From an uncultured Prevotellaceae bacterium (lineage in GTDB: Bacteria; Bacteroidota; Bacteroidia; Bacteroidales; Bacteroidaceae): a stretch of 34,173 nt of DNA. Position numbers and translations under genes: made by a program. Below are positions 14,883-22,658 of the stretch, piece after piece. How positions within the stretch are numbered: the stretch's first letter is position 1; each line of letters opens with the position of its first letter. Location of the stretch: positions 1 through 34,173 of the forward strand of contig ONSV01000013.1 of the NCBI GenBank assembly GCA_900320585.1, read 5' to 3'. A model generated the notes under the pieces. The model had not been told where the DNA came from and made no database searches. It worked only from the letters and a program-made list of their open reading frames with translations.

Positions 14883-16427
14883 TTATTCTTTAATGATTGG
14901 TAATAATATTGTAAATTTTGTTCCTTTTCCCAGTTCGCTCTCCACCTTGATATCGCCTTTGTGCAAGTCGACCATCTTCTTCACGTAGGCCAGGCCGAGT
15001 CCGAATCCTTTCACGTCGTGCAGGTTGCCGGTATGCACCCTGTAGAATTTCTCGAAGATTTTCTTCAGGTTGTCTTTCTTGATACCTACTCCGTCGTCCT
15101 TGATCGAGAAGCACAGGTGGTCGTTGGTGTTCCACGTCTTGATGAAGAGGTTGACGGGCTGGTCGGGTTTCCTGTATTTGATGGCATTGTCGATAAGGTT
15201 GAAGATGACATTGGTGAAATGCATCTCGTCGACATAGCACTTCGAGTCTACCGCCTCGATGTCGGTGATGATTTTCCCACCGGTGTGCTCCACGCGCAGC
15301 GTGAAGGTGTTGGCCACGCTCTCTATCATCTCGTTGAGGTCGAGCTCCTTCTTCTTGAAGATGGCGTCCTTCTTGTCGAACATCGACATCTGCAGCACTT
15401 TTTCCACGAGGAACCTCAGTCGTTTCGTCTCATCCTGGATGGCGCCTCCGATATGCTTCATCATTGCCGGGCTCTTGGTGAGCGAGTCGTCGTTGAGCAT
15501 CTGCGCCGCCAGCGAGATACTGGATATAGGCGTCTTGAGCTCGTGGGTCATATTGTTGATGAAGTCGTTCTTGATCTCCGAGTACCGTTTCTGCCTGAAC
15601 ACCACGACGATAGTGAAGATGAAGGTGATGAGCAGGATGATGGTGAAGACGATGGCAGGAATCATGAACCTGATGCTCGAGAAGATATACTTGTTCATCT
15701 GCGGGAAGTGTATCTTCACCACACCCGACATGTTGTCGGGGTCGTTGCGGTAGAGTTGCTGCTCATAGGTGTATTCCTCCCCATTCTCGTCATAGTCGGG
15801 ACATCTGTAGACCTCCCTGCCATCCTGGGTGCAGACGGTAAAGTGGTAGGCCAGTCCTATGCCGTTGTTCTGCAGCTCGGCCTTCAAGTCATGATCGAGC
15901 AACTTGAAGTTCACTCTCTCATTCAACGGTTTCTCAGACGCCGAGTAGAGGATATTCATCACCACCTGGTCGAGCAGGGCCTTCTGGTAGATATAGCGGT
16001 TGCGCACAATTTCCTGCATCGACTTGTTGGTCTGCGACTGCGTGTTCTTGTCGTTTCTCACGATAAGCACTTTGGGCACCGAGGCTGGGTTCACCTTCGA
16101 CGTCTTCATATCGAACGACGAGAATCCTGCTCCAGTGTTTCCCACACCACGATGCGACACGTGGGCAGTACTGTCGTTGTCGAGGGACTCCTCGGGCTCT
16201 TTCGCGGCATTTCTCGCCACATTGCTGATATCCTTCTCAAGGAACCTCAGTGTCTCGTTAAGTTCCAAGTTTCGGGATGCCTGGTAAAGCGACCTTTTCA
16301 CCGACTCGTCGAACTGCTCCTTTTTCATTCTCACCATCTCGCTGATATATTTCAGCTGCAAGAAGAGGAGAGCGAGAAACGACAAGCCCATGATAATCGC
16401 AATCATCCATATCGTTTTCTTTTTCAT
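14883..16427 (-). CDS. rprX: Sensor histidine kinase (RprX-like)
   Basis: A 514-residue membrane kinase, partner of the adjacent response regulator. Membrane helices are at residues about 6-25 and 254-277 and enclose a periplasmic sensor of about 225 residues with no recognised fold. Then follow the phospho-acceptor His295 in NMTHELKTPISS, the N box NVIFNLIDNAIKY, and the ATP-binding G boxes DDGVGI and GFGLGLAYVKKM. All catalytic motifs are present. A TATTTTTG box (16432-16439) sits only four bases before the ATG, so the mRNA may be almost leaderless, or the real promoter is further up. The 76-bp repeat array lies on the other side of the intergenic region. Confidence 0.93.
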   Translation of the reverse strand: MKKKTIWMIAIIMGLSFLALLFLQLKYISEMVRMKKEQFDESVKRSLYQASRNLELNETLRFLEKDISNVARNAAKEPEESLDNDSTAHVSHRGVGNTGAGFSSFDMKTSKVNPASVPKVLIVRNDKNTQSQTNKSMQEIVRNRYIYQKALLDQVVMNILYSASEKPLNERVNFKLLDHDLKAELQNNGIGLAYHFTVCTQDGREVYRCPDYDENGEEYTYEQQLYRNDPDNMSGVVKIHFPQMNKYIFSSIRFMIPAIVFTIILLITFIFTIVVVFRQKRYSEIKNDFINNMTHELKTPISSISLAAQMLNDDSLTKSPAMMKHIGGAIQDETKRLRFLVEKVLQMSMFDKKDAIFKKKELDLNEMIESVANTFTLRVEHTGGKIITDIEAVDSKCYVDEMHFTNVIFNLIDNAIKYRKPDQPVNLFIKTWNTNDHLCFSIKDDGVGIKKDNLKKIFEKFYRVHTGNLHDVKGFGLGLAYVKKMVDLHKGDIKVESELGKGTKFTILLPIIKE

Positions 16428-16630
16428 ACCGCAAAAATAGGGAAAATCTTAACTGATTAACACATTTATGTTAATTAAAAACGAAAAATAAATAGTATTT
16501 AACAAAAATATATGTTTGATATTGATAATTATCAATTACATTTTACATATACTTACTTTGTGTTCCTTAAGTTGGCGTGCGACATTTGATATTTTTTTCT
16601 CTCGCCTTGCACTATCTTTGGCCTTCGGCC
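16428..16630. other. AT-rich region between rprX and the tandem repeat array
   Basis: About 200 bases, strongly AT-rich up to 16560, with no protein-like frame. A TATCTTTG box (rightward, 16613-16620) lies just before the first repeat and is followed by the 14-base palindrome CCTTCGGCCGAAGG (16622-16635). Confidence 0.5.
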
Positions 16631-16926
16631 GAAGGTACTCACGCTCGGAAATGCTCAAATAAATTTGGCATTTCGCTCACTTAATCGGACTTTGCCGCTG
16701 CGCGGCGAAGGTACTCACGCTCGGAAATGCTCAAATAAATTTGGCATTTCGCTCACTTAATCGAACTTTGCCGCTGCGCGGCGAAGGTACTCTCGTTCGG
16801 AAATGCTCAAATAAATTTGGCATTTCGCTCACTTAATCGTTCTTTGCCGCTGCGCGGCGAAGGTACTCTCGTTCGTAAATGCTCAAATAAATTTGGCATT
16901 TCGCTCACTTAATCGTACCTTTGCAC
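16631..16926 (+). repeat. Four copies of a 76-bp tandem repeat with nested hairpins and promoter-like elements
   Basis: Copies begin at 16631, 16707, 16783 and 16859 (the last is partial), each starting GAAGGTACTC. Copies 1 and 2 differ by one base; copies 3 and 4 differ from them at a few positions. Each full unit holds an AT-rich hairpin, GAAATGC-T-CAAAT-AA-ATTTG-GCATTTC, and a GC hairpin, CTTTGCCGC-TGC-GCGGCGAAG. Each also holds TTTG followed 19-20 bases later by an xxxCTTTG box. The box is degenerate in copies 1-3 (GGACTTTG, GAACTTTG, GTTCTTTG) and consensus in copy 4 (TACCTTTG). There are no unique spacers, so it is not CRISPR. Confidence 0.92.
16892..16923 (+). promoter_or_regulatory. 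Promoter of the nucleotidyltransferase gene, formed by repeat copy 4
   Basis: TTTG at 16892-16895, a 20-base spacer and TACCTTTG at 16916-16923. The ATG at 16931 is only 7 bases beyond the -7 box, so the transcript would be nearly leaderless. The TTTG lies in the right arm of the AT-rich hairpin of the repeat. Confidence 0.65.
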
Positions 16927-16930
16927 ACTG

Positions 16931-18010
16931 ATGGACAAGTACACGGCATATTTGGAGTTTTTACGCTGGAGTCTGGACGAAAGTGCCCCTCTTCCCTCAT
17001 CCGTCGACGATTTCGACTGGTCGGACTTGTATGTGTTTTCGCGCAAGCAGACCGTAGTGGCGACCATGTGGAAGGGTATAGAGCGTCTCGACCTTTCGCA
17101 CAAGCTATCTCTCACCGAGACAGAGGTCCTCACCTGGATGGCACGTATCAAGAAGGTTGAGCGCAGCAACAAGATGGTGTTTGAGAAAGCGGCATGGGTG
17201 TGGAACAATTTCCGCCGTGAGGGCTTCCGCTCTTGCCTGTTGAAGGGCCAGGGCAATGCCCTGCTCTACCCCACCCCCTACATGCGTACCCCTGGCGACA
17301 TCGACATCTGGGTGGAAGGCGGTGACGACAAGGTCATCGGCTATGTCAACTCCCTTCGTCCTGGCCGCAAGATTACCTATCACCACACCGAATTCCTGAA
17401 AACCGGCAAAGTTGCCGTAGAGGTTCACTACCGTCCATCGTGGATGAGCAATCCCTGGCATAACAAGCGTCTGCAGGCATGGTTTGTGGCGCATTCCGAG
17501 GAATGCTTCTCCAACGAGGCCAAAGGCTGGGGATTCTGCGTGCCCACATTTGAGTTCAACACCATTTTCCTTCTCTCGCATCTCTATTCCCATCTCATCC
17601 GTGAGGGTGTGGGACTACGCCATGTGGTGGACTACTACTACCTGTTGCGCAACAACCCTGGCAAACCACTACCCAGCGAGCAAGAACTGCGCTCACTGGG
17701 TCTGTGGCATGTGGCAGGGGCCTTGATGTGGCTATTGAATGAGGTTTTGGGCTTGCCCGACAACCTGTTGGTCTGTCCGCCCGACGAGCGCCGTGGCCGG
17801 GTGCTGCTCCACGAAATCATCAAAGGCGGCAACATGGGCAAATACGACGAGCGAGCCTTTGGTGGTCTGACAGAAGACAGCGTCCGCAACAACATCCGTG
17901 TTTCAACACGCGACATCCGGTTGCTGCTATACTTCCCCTCAGAGTGTCTGTGGGAGCCATGGTTCCGCGTCAAGCATTATTTCTGGCGCAAGAAACACCA
18001 ACCGAAATAA
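16931..18010 (+). CDS. Nucleotidyltransferase-fold protein (PF14907/NTP_transf_5-like)
   Basis: A 359-residue soluble protein. The segment CLLKGQGNALLYPTPY followed by MRTPGDIDIWVEG (residues 102-130) is typical of the uncharacterised nucleotidyltransferase family PF14907, with Asp123/Asp125 of GDIDIW as likely metal ligands and Lys105 before the conserved Gly. The remainder is mostly helical (FNTIFLLSHLYSHLIREGVGLRHVVDYYYLL). Family members often occur near polysaccharide or modified-peptide genes, but no such neighbour is seen within the flanking genes here. The substrate is unknown. The gene is transcribed from the end of the tandem repeat array and converges with fmt. The ATG at 16931 is chosen because the first residues look family-like and it follows the promoter. 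Confidence 0.85.
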   Translation: MDKYTAYLEFLRWSLDESAPLPSSVDDFDWSDLYVFSRKQTVVATMWKGIERLDLSHKLSLTETEVLTWMARIKKVERSNKMVFEKAAWVWNNFRREGFRSCLLKGQGNALLYPTPYMRTPGDIDIWVEGGDDKVIGYVNSLRPGRKITYHHTEFLKTGKVAVEVHYRPSWMSNPWHNKRLQAWFVAHSEECFSNEAKGWGFCVPTFEFNTIFLLSHLYSHLIREGVGLRHVVDYYYLLRNNPGKPLPSEQELRSLGLWHVAGALMWLLNEVLGLPDNLLVCPPDERRGRVLLHEIIKGGNMGKYDERAFGGLTEDSVRNNIRVSTRDIRLLLYFPSECLWEPWFRVKHYFWRKKHQPK

Positions 18011-18014
18011 ATGA

Positions 18015-18062
18015 GGGTTGCCAATCCACAACCCGAGCAGTGTGGCCTTTGACAGGTCACAC
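18015..18062. terminator. Weak hairpins between convergent genes
   Basis: Two small stems, GGGTTG/CAACCC (18015-18034) and GTGTGGCC/GGTCACAC (18040-18062, overlapping the fmt stop), fill the 46-base gap between the convergent genes. Neither has a proper T-run, so termination here is only plausible. Confidence 0.3.
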
Positions 18063-19043
18063 CAAGATGAAGTCGGCAGCATTCTTGAAGCCATTGAGGA
18101 AGTCGCGTGCCTCCATTCGCTTCTTTCCCGCCATCTGCAAGACGTCCACACGCAGCATTCCATCGCCAGTAGCCACGAGGAGCATGTTCTTCTCGGTGAG
18201 AATAGTGCCTGGCTCGCCTGTTGTCGTCATGCCATCCATCTTCGTGGTGCGGTAAATCTTCACCACTTTTTCCTCTCCACCCTCCACGGGCCGCATAGTG
18301 GTCCATGCTCCTGGCACCGGACTCAACCCACGCACGAAATCATAGATTCGCTTCGCCGGTCTTGTCCAGTCAATCTGGCAAGTCTCCTTGAATATCTTCG
18401 GAGCGTTCCTCAGCGGGGTATTGCCTTCGACAAGCGTATCCTGCGGCAAGGCCTCCACCTTCCCGTCGTTTTCCAGCAACATGTCGATGGTGTCGATGGC
18501 AGCCTGTGCGCCAAGTGCCATGAGTCCGTCGTAGACATATTCCACGTCGGCATCGTCGGGAATATCGAAAGGCCGTCTCAGAATCACCTTTCCTGTGTCG
18601 ATGTCGTGGTCGAGGAAGAACGTGGTGACTCCCGTCTGTGTCTCACCATTGATGATGGCCCAGTTGATGGGCGCCGCACCCCTGTATTGAGGCAACAGGG
18701 CGGCATGAACGTTGAAGGTACCCATCCGTGGCATGTTCCACACCACTTCTGGCAACATGCGGAAGGCCACCACCACCTGCACGTCGGCATTGAACTGTCG
18801 CAGCTGTTCGACAAACTCAGGATCCTTCATCTTCTCGGGCTGCAAGACGGGAATACCTTTCTCGAGAGCATATTTCTTCACTTCGGGTGCCTGCAGCACA
18901 CTGCCATGGCGCCCTACGGGCTTGTCGGGCTGCGTGACCACCGCCACTACGTTATACCCCCCTTCTACCAGTCGCTGCAGGGTAGCGACGGCAAACTCAG
19001 GCGTACCCATGAAAACGATTCTCAATTGTTCGCGTGTCATCAT
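18057..19043 (-). CDS. fmt: Methionyl-tRNA formyltransferase
   Basis: Fmt formylates initiator Met-tRNA with 10-formyl-tetrahydrofolate, in the cytoplasm. The 328-residue protein is a normal length. It has IVFMGTPEFAVATLQ at the start, the catalytic core FNVHAALLPQYRGAAPINWAI with Asn111 and His113, and Asp149 in DHDIDTG; the C-terminal OB-like domain follows from about residue 215. The start may be either of two adjacent ATGs (19043 or 19040). It is 27 bases after the chloride channel gene and is the last gene of the leftward tsaC-clc-fmt string. Confidence 0.96.
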   Translation of the reverse strand: MMTREQLRIVFMGTPEFAVATLQRLVEGGYNVVAVVTQPDKPVGRHGSVLQAPEVKKYALEKGIPVLQPEKMKDPEFVEQLRQFNADVQVVVAFRMLPEVVWNMPRMGTFNVHAALLPQYRGAAPINWAIINGETQTGVTTFFLDHDIDTGKVILRRPFDIPDDADVEYVYDGLMALGAQAAIDTIDMLLENDGKVEALPQDTLVEGNTPLRNAPKIFKETCQIDWTRPAKRIYDFVRGLSPVPGAWTTMRPVEGGEEKVVKIYRTTKMDGMTTTGEPGTILTEKNMLLVATGDGMLRVDVLQMAGKKRMEARDFLNGFKNAADFILV

Positions 19044-19070
19044 AATCTTTTTTACAGGCTTGCGCCTTGG

Positions 19071-20876
19071 TTATTCTTGCGACATGTCGGCCACCATCTT
19101 TCGATAAGTGGCATACATGCGTGTGCGGCTGATGTATCCTATAAGATGTCCGCTGGTGGTAACCACCGGCAACACGGCCGCCTCGGTCTCGTCGAATTTC
19201 CGCATCACATCCTCCATGGGGTCCTCCACGCCCAATGTTCCGGCAGGCGGGGTCATGAGCTGTGACACCGTGAAATGGCCGTAAAGCTCGGTCCTGAACA
19301 TGACGTTCCTTATCCTGGTCAGGTCGACCTCACCCAACAGGTTTCCCGCATCGTCGAGCACTGGCAGGAAACTCGTGGTACTCATGCTGATCACGTTCAC
19401 CAGTTTGCCCAAGGGCATGTCTAGTCTTACGGCCGTGAAATGCCTGTCGATGATGCTCTCCAGGCTCATGAGCGTGAGCACCGCCTTGTCGGTGTGGTGA
19501 GTGATGAGTTTCCCTTCCCTTGCCAGTCGCATGCCATAGATGCTGTGAGGCTCGAACACGATGATGGTGAGATAGGCACATATACTGACAATCATCAATG
19601 GAATGAACATCTGGTATCCACCGGTAATCTCGGCAATGAGGAAAATGCCGGTGAGCGGCGCATGCATCACGCCCGCCATCACGCCTGCCATACCCAAGAG
19701 TGCGAAATTCTTCTCTGGCAGATAGATGCTTATACCATTGTCGTTCCATAACCGAGAGAAGAAGAACCCGGCGAAGGCGCCGATAAAGAGCGAAGGCGCG
19801 AACGTTCCGCCGCAGCCGCCACCACCATTGGTGGCCGAGGTAGCCAGCACCTTTGTGGCCAACACCAGTCCGATATACACCAGTAGCAGGTTGCCGTGTC
19901 CGTAGAAGAGCGAATTGTTGAGAATAGCGTCCCAATCGGCCTCTGTCCTTCCGTTGATCAGGATGTTGATACTGGAGTATCCCTCGCCATATAGTGAAGG
20001 GAAGAGGAAGATGAGGCTGCTGAGCACACATCCGCCCAGGGCCAACTTCAGATAAGGCTTGTTGCGCAGTTTGGCAAACACCCCCTCGCAAGCCGTCATC
20101 AGCCTGATGAAATAGAGGCTAACGAGTCCGCAGAAGATACCGAGCAGGATGGTTGCGGGCACCCTCTCCACCTGCCATGCCGAGTCGAGGGTGAAATGGA
20201 AGAGCGAGTCGCTCCCTACGAGGATGTAAGTGAAGCAGGTGGCGGTGACGCAGGCGATAAGGATAGGCAGAAGCGACGCCATGGTAAGGTCGACCATCAG
20301 CACCTCGATAGTAAAGACCAGTCCGGCGATGGGTGCCTTGAAGATACCGGCTATGGCCGCCGAAGCTCCACAGCCCACGAGCACCATGAGCGTCTTCCCA
20401 TCCAGTCGGAAAGCCTGTCCCAGATTGCTGCCAATGGCCGAGCCAGTGAGCACGATAGGCGCCTCGGCTCCCACACTTCCACCGAATCCGATGGTGAGTG
20501 CCGACGCGATGACCGAGCTCCAGCAGTTATGCCCCTTCAGCTTGCTCTTCTTCTGGCTGATGGCATAAAGAATACGGGTGATGCCATGGCTAATGTCATC
20601 TCGCACCACGAGTCTCACGAACAACGACGTGAGGAAGATGCCCACCACGGGGAACACCAGATAAAGCCAGTTGTAGGAGCGGAAATTGAATCCCGCTGTG
20701 AGCACCAACTCGATCTCATGGATGAGCCAGTGAAGCACGAAGGCGGCCACGGCGGCCAGCAGCCCCACGAAGAAGCTGAGCAAGAGCATGAACTGCTTGT
20801 CGGCCACGTATGGTTTTCTCCATTCGTTCAGCCGTTCAAAGAAGCCTGGTTGTCGTTCGGTATTGGTGTCCTGCAT
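19071..20876 (-). CDS. CLC-type chloride channel/transporter with C-terminal CBS pair
   Basis: A 601-residue membrane protein of the CLC family, either a chloride/proton exchanger or a channel. About ten to twelve hydrophobic segments lie in residues 30-430. The selectivity motifs are FGGSVGAEAPIVLTGSAIG (the gating Glu is kept, although the canonical GxEGP reads GAEAP) and GGGGCGGTFAPSLFIG. After the membrane part two CBS domains occupy about 450-595 (VISMSTTSFLPVLDDAGNLLGEV; MRKFDETEAAVLPVVTTSGHLIGYI), which usually bind adenine nucleotides. The start is taken as ATG 20876; an upstream TTG at 20903 adds nine residues. It begins 35 bases after the tsaC stop. Confidence 0.94.
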   Translation of the reverse strand: MQDTNTERQPGFFERLNEWRKPYVADKQFMLLLSFFVGLLAAVAAFVLHWLIHEIELVLTAGFNFRSYNWLYLVFPVVGIFLTSLFVRLVVRDDISHGITRILYAISQKKSKLKGHNCWSSVIASALTIGFGGSVGAEAPIVLTGSAIGSNLGQAFRLDGKTLMVLVGCGASAAIAGIFKAPIAGLVFTIEVLMVDLTMASLLPILIACVTATCFTYILVGSDSLFHFTLDSAWQVERVPATILLGIFCGLVSLYFIRLMTACEGVFAKLRNKPYLKLALGGCVLSSLIFLFPSLYGEGYSSINILINGRTEADWDAILNNSLFYGHGNLLLVYIGLVLATKVLATSATNGGGGCGGTFAPSLFIGAFAGFFFSRLWNDNGISIYLPEKNFALLGMAGVMAGVMHAPLTGIFLIAEITGGYQMFIPLMIVSICAYLTIIVFEPHSIYGMRLAREGKLITHHTDKAVLTLMSLESIIDRHFTAVRLDMPLGKLVNVISMSTTSFLPVLDDAGNLLGEVDLTRIRNVMFRTELYGHFTVSQLMTPPAGTLGVEDPMEDVMRKFDETEAAVLPVVTTSGHLIGYISRTRMYATYRKMVADMSQE

Positions 20877-20911
20877 AATCGGTGCGGGGTTGGAAGCCGC
20901 CAAATATTGAT

Positions 20912-21484
20912 TTATTTTCTCACCACCATCACCTCGCCATCAGACTTGAGCCTGATGATGCCCGATGGTGTGTGGGGTTTCTTTTCCTGTCGTCGTGAAG
21001 TGCACACATAGTCGACTGCTTCGAGCAGCTGGGGATCGATATCGCAGTAGTTGGAGGCAGGAGGCTCACCACTGAAGTTGGCACTTGTCGAGACGATGGC
21101 TTTCTGGAACCGGTAGCAGAGTTCCTTTGAGAAAGGCTCGTTGGTGACCCTCAGCGCCACCGACCCATCCTCAGCAATGAGGTTGGGGGCCAGGTTCACG
21201 GCTCCATCGAGGATGATGGTGAGCGGTTTGGTGGCCAGCTCTATCACATCCCATGCCACATTGGGCACCTGCCTGACATAGCGTTGCAGTCGGGCATCGC
21301 TGTCGACCAGACAAATCATCGCCTTGGAGTCTTCCCTCCGCTTGATCTTGTATACCTTAGCCACGGCCTCTGGATTGGTGGCATCGCAACCGATACCCCA
21401 CACCGTGTCGGTGGGATAAAGGATGACACCCCCCTTGCGCATCACCTCGATGGCCGCCTTGATGTCTTTTTCGTAAATACTCAT
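20912..21484 (-). CDS. tsaC: L-threonylcarbamoyladenylate synthase (Sua5/YrdC/TsaC family)
   Basis: This enzyme condenses threonine, bicarbonate and ATP to threonylcarbamoyl-AMP for the t6A modification of ANN-decoding tRNAs. The 190-residue YrdC-type protein has GGVILYPTDTVWGIGCDA near the N terminus, KIKRREDSKAM for nucleotide binding, and IVSTSANFSGEPPA as the C-terminal family signature. It lacks the extra Sua5 domain, so it is the short TsaC form. Its ATG is 20 bases after the hairpin that follows glk. Confidence 0.93.
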   Translation of the reverse strand: MSIYEKDIKAAIEVMRKGGVILYPTDTVWGIGCDATNPEAVAKVYKIKRREDSKAMICLVDSDARLQRYVRQVPNVAWDVIELATKPLTIILDGAVNLAPNLIAEDGSVALRVTNEPFSKELCYRFQKAIVSTSANFSGEPPASNYCDIDPQLLEAVDYVCTSRRQEKKPHTPSGIIRLKSDGEVMVVRK

Positions 21485-21499
21485 TCGTTATCCTTAGTT

Positions 21500-21525
21500 A
21501 AAAAGGCGCTCCCGGAAGAGCGCCT
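21500..21525 (-). terminator. Terminator-like hairpin between glk and tsaC
   Basis: Minus strand: AGGCGCTC, 6-base loop, GAGCGCCT, followed by TTTT (stem arms at 21504-21511 and 21518-21525). It lies 14 bases beyond the glk stop and 16 bases before the tsaC start codon, with no promoter of the usual type in between, so it may only partly end transcription. Confidence 0.75.
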
Positions 21526-21539
21526 GAATCATTGTCGTA

Positions 21540-22517
21540 TTAGATTTCCCATCCGATGGCCGAGGCGCCCAGCACGGCAGCCGATGCGCCATCGAGTCCG
21601 CTGATGAGGAATTTTGCCTTTCCACGGAAGATGGGCAGCACATTGGCATCGTATGCACGCTTGATAGGCTCCATGATAAGGTCACCGGCTTTCACCAGTC
21701 CGCCGAAGAAGATGAATGCCTCGGGCGAGGAGAAAGCGGCGAAGTCGGCGCAAGCAGCGCCCAGCATCTCTCCGGTGAACTCAAACACCTCATTGGCCAG
21801 CTCGTCGCCCTTTCCGGCAGCTATCGACACATCGAGCGATGTGATGTCCTCGGCCTTCATCTCTCTGAGCAGTGACGGGCGGTCGGTGGAATGGAGCAGC
21901 TCGCGTGCCGACCTGGCCACGCCAGTGGCCGAACAGTAAGCCTCCAGACAACCTTTTCGTCCACATCCACAAGGTCTGCCGTTCTCACGCTTCATGATCA
22001 CATGGCCCAGTTCACCTGCAAAGCCATCGCACCCATACACCAGTTGCCCGTTGATAACGATACCCGAGCCCACGCCTGTGCCAAGAGTGATGACGATGAA
22101 GTTTTTCATGCCCCTGGCCACGCCGTAGGTCATCTCGCCGATGGCTGCGGCATTGGCGTCGTTGGTGAGTGCCACGGGGATACCCAGACGGTCGCTGAAG
22201 AGTTTGGCGAGAGGCACCACGCCATTATGTCCCCACGACAAATTGGGAGCGAACTCTATTGTACCATTATAATAATTGCCATTGGGAGCACCGACACCCA
22301 TTGCCTTGATGAGCTCTATGCCGCCCACTTGCTCGATAATCACCTTAAGCGCATCGACCGATGCGTCCACATAGTCCTCCACTTTGTCGAAGCCCTGTGT
22401 CTTGATGGCGGTAGTAGCCTTGATTTCGCCTCTGCTGTCAACGATACCGAAGACAGAGTTCGTGCCACCCAAGTCCAACCCTATCACATAGGGTTTCACT
22501 GTTTCCTGTGTATTCAT
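21540..22517 (-). CDS. glk: ROK-family glucokinase
   Basis: A 325-residue sugar kinase of the ROK family that phosphorylates glucose with ATP. Motifs: the phosphate-binding loop VIGLDLGGTNSVFG near residue 12, the ROK glucose-binding region GVGSGIVINGQLVYG and ELGH, and the zinc motif CGCGRKGCLEAYCS. Length fits glucokinase rather than ROK repressors, since there is no DNA-binding N-terminal domain. It is transcribed leftward from an exact consensus promoter at 22573-22603, back to back with the LysE-type gene. Activity on a related hexose such as mannose or N-acetylglucosamine cannot be ruled out. Confidence 0.9.
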   Translation of the reverse strand: MNTQETVKPYVIGLDLGGTNSVFGIVDSRGEIKATTAIKTQGFDKVEDYVDASVDALKVIIEQVGGIELIKAMGVGAPNGNYYNGTIEFAPNLSWGHNGVVPLAKLFSDRLGIPVALTNDANAAAIGEMTYGVARGMKNFIVITLGTGVGSGIVINGQLVYGCDGFAGELGHVIMKRENGRPCGCGRKGCLEAYCSATGVARSARELLHSTDRPSLLREMKAEDITSLDVSIAAGKGDELANEVFEFTGEMLGAACADFAAFSSPEAFIFFGGLVKAGDLIMEPIKRAYDANVLPIFRGKAKFLISGLDGASAAVLGASAIGWEI

Positions 22518-22572
22518 GATTGTTTGATTTATGAATGATTAATAATGTTTTTGTCTCTCAGAACACGTTTTG

Positions 22573-22603
22573 CAAAGATATTAAAAATCGGGCACAGCAC
22601 AAA
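22573..22603 (-). promoter_or_regulatory. glk promoter
   Basis: Minus strand: TTTG at 22600-22603, a 19-base spacer, TATCTTTG at 22573-22580, then 55 bases to the ATG. An exact match to the Bacteroidales consensus. Confidence 0.8.
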
Positions 22604-22618
22604 GTTTTACACGCAAAA

Positions 22619-22650
22619 TTTGTTGCTTTCACATTTTTTTAGCAATTTTG
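22619..22650 (+). promoter_or_regulatory. Probable promoter of the LysE-type gene
   Basis: TTTG at 22619-22622, a 20-base spacer, then CAATTTTG at 22643-22650 (one mismatch to TAnnTTTG). The ATG at 22659 is 8 bases beyond the box, so the leader is very short. It starts 15 bases from the divergent glk promoter. Confidence 0.55.
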
Positions 22651-22658
22651 CAAACGAT

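Noticed and set aside
14961-16460. 499-codon open frame on the plus strand
   Set aside because: Exact antisense of the rprX kinase gene, whose catalytic motifs are all intact on the minus strand.
16631-16926. CRISPR array
   Set aside because: The repeats are contiguous 76-bp units with no unique spacers, and there are no cas genes nearby.
18018-19265. 415-codon open frame on the plus strand
   Set aside because: Antisense of fmt and the end of the chloride channel gene; no recognisable domain.
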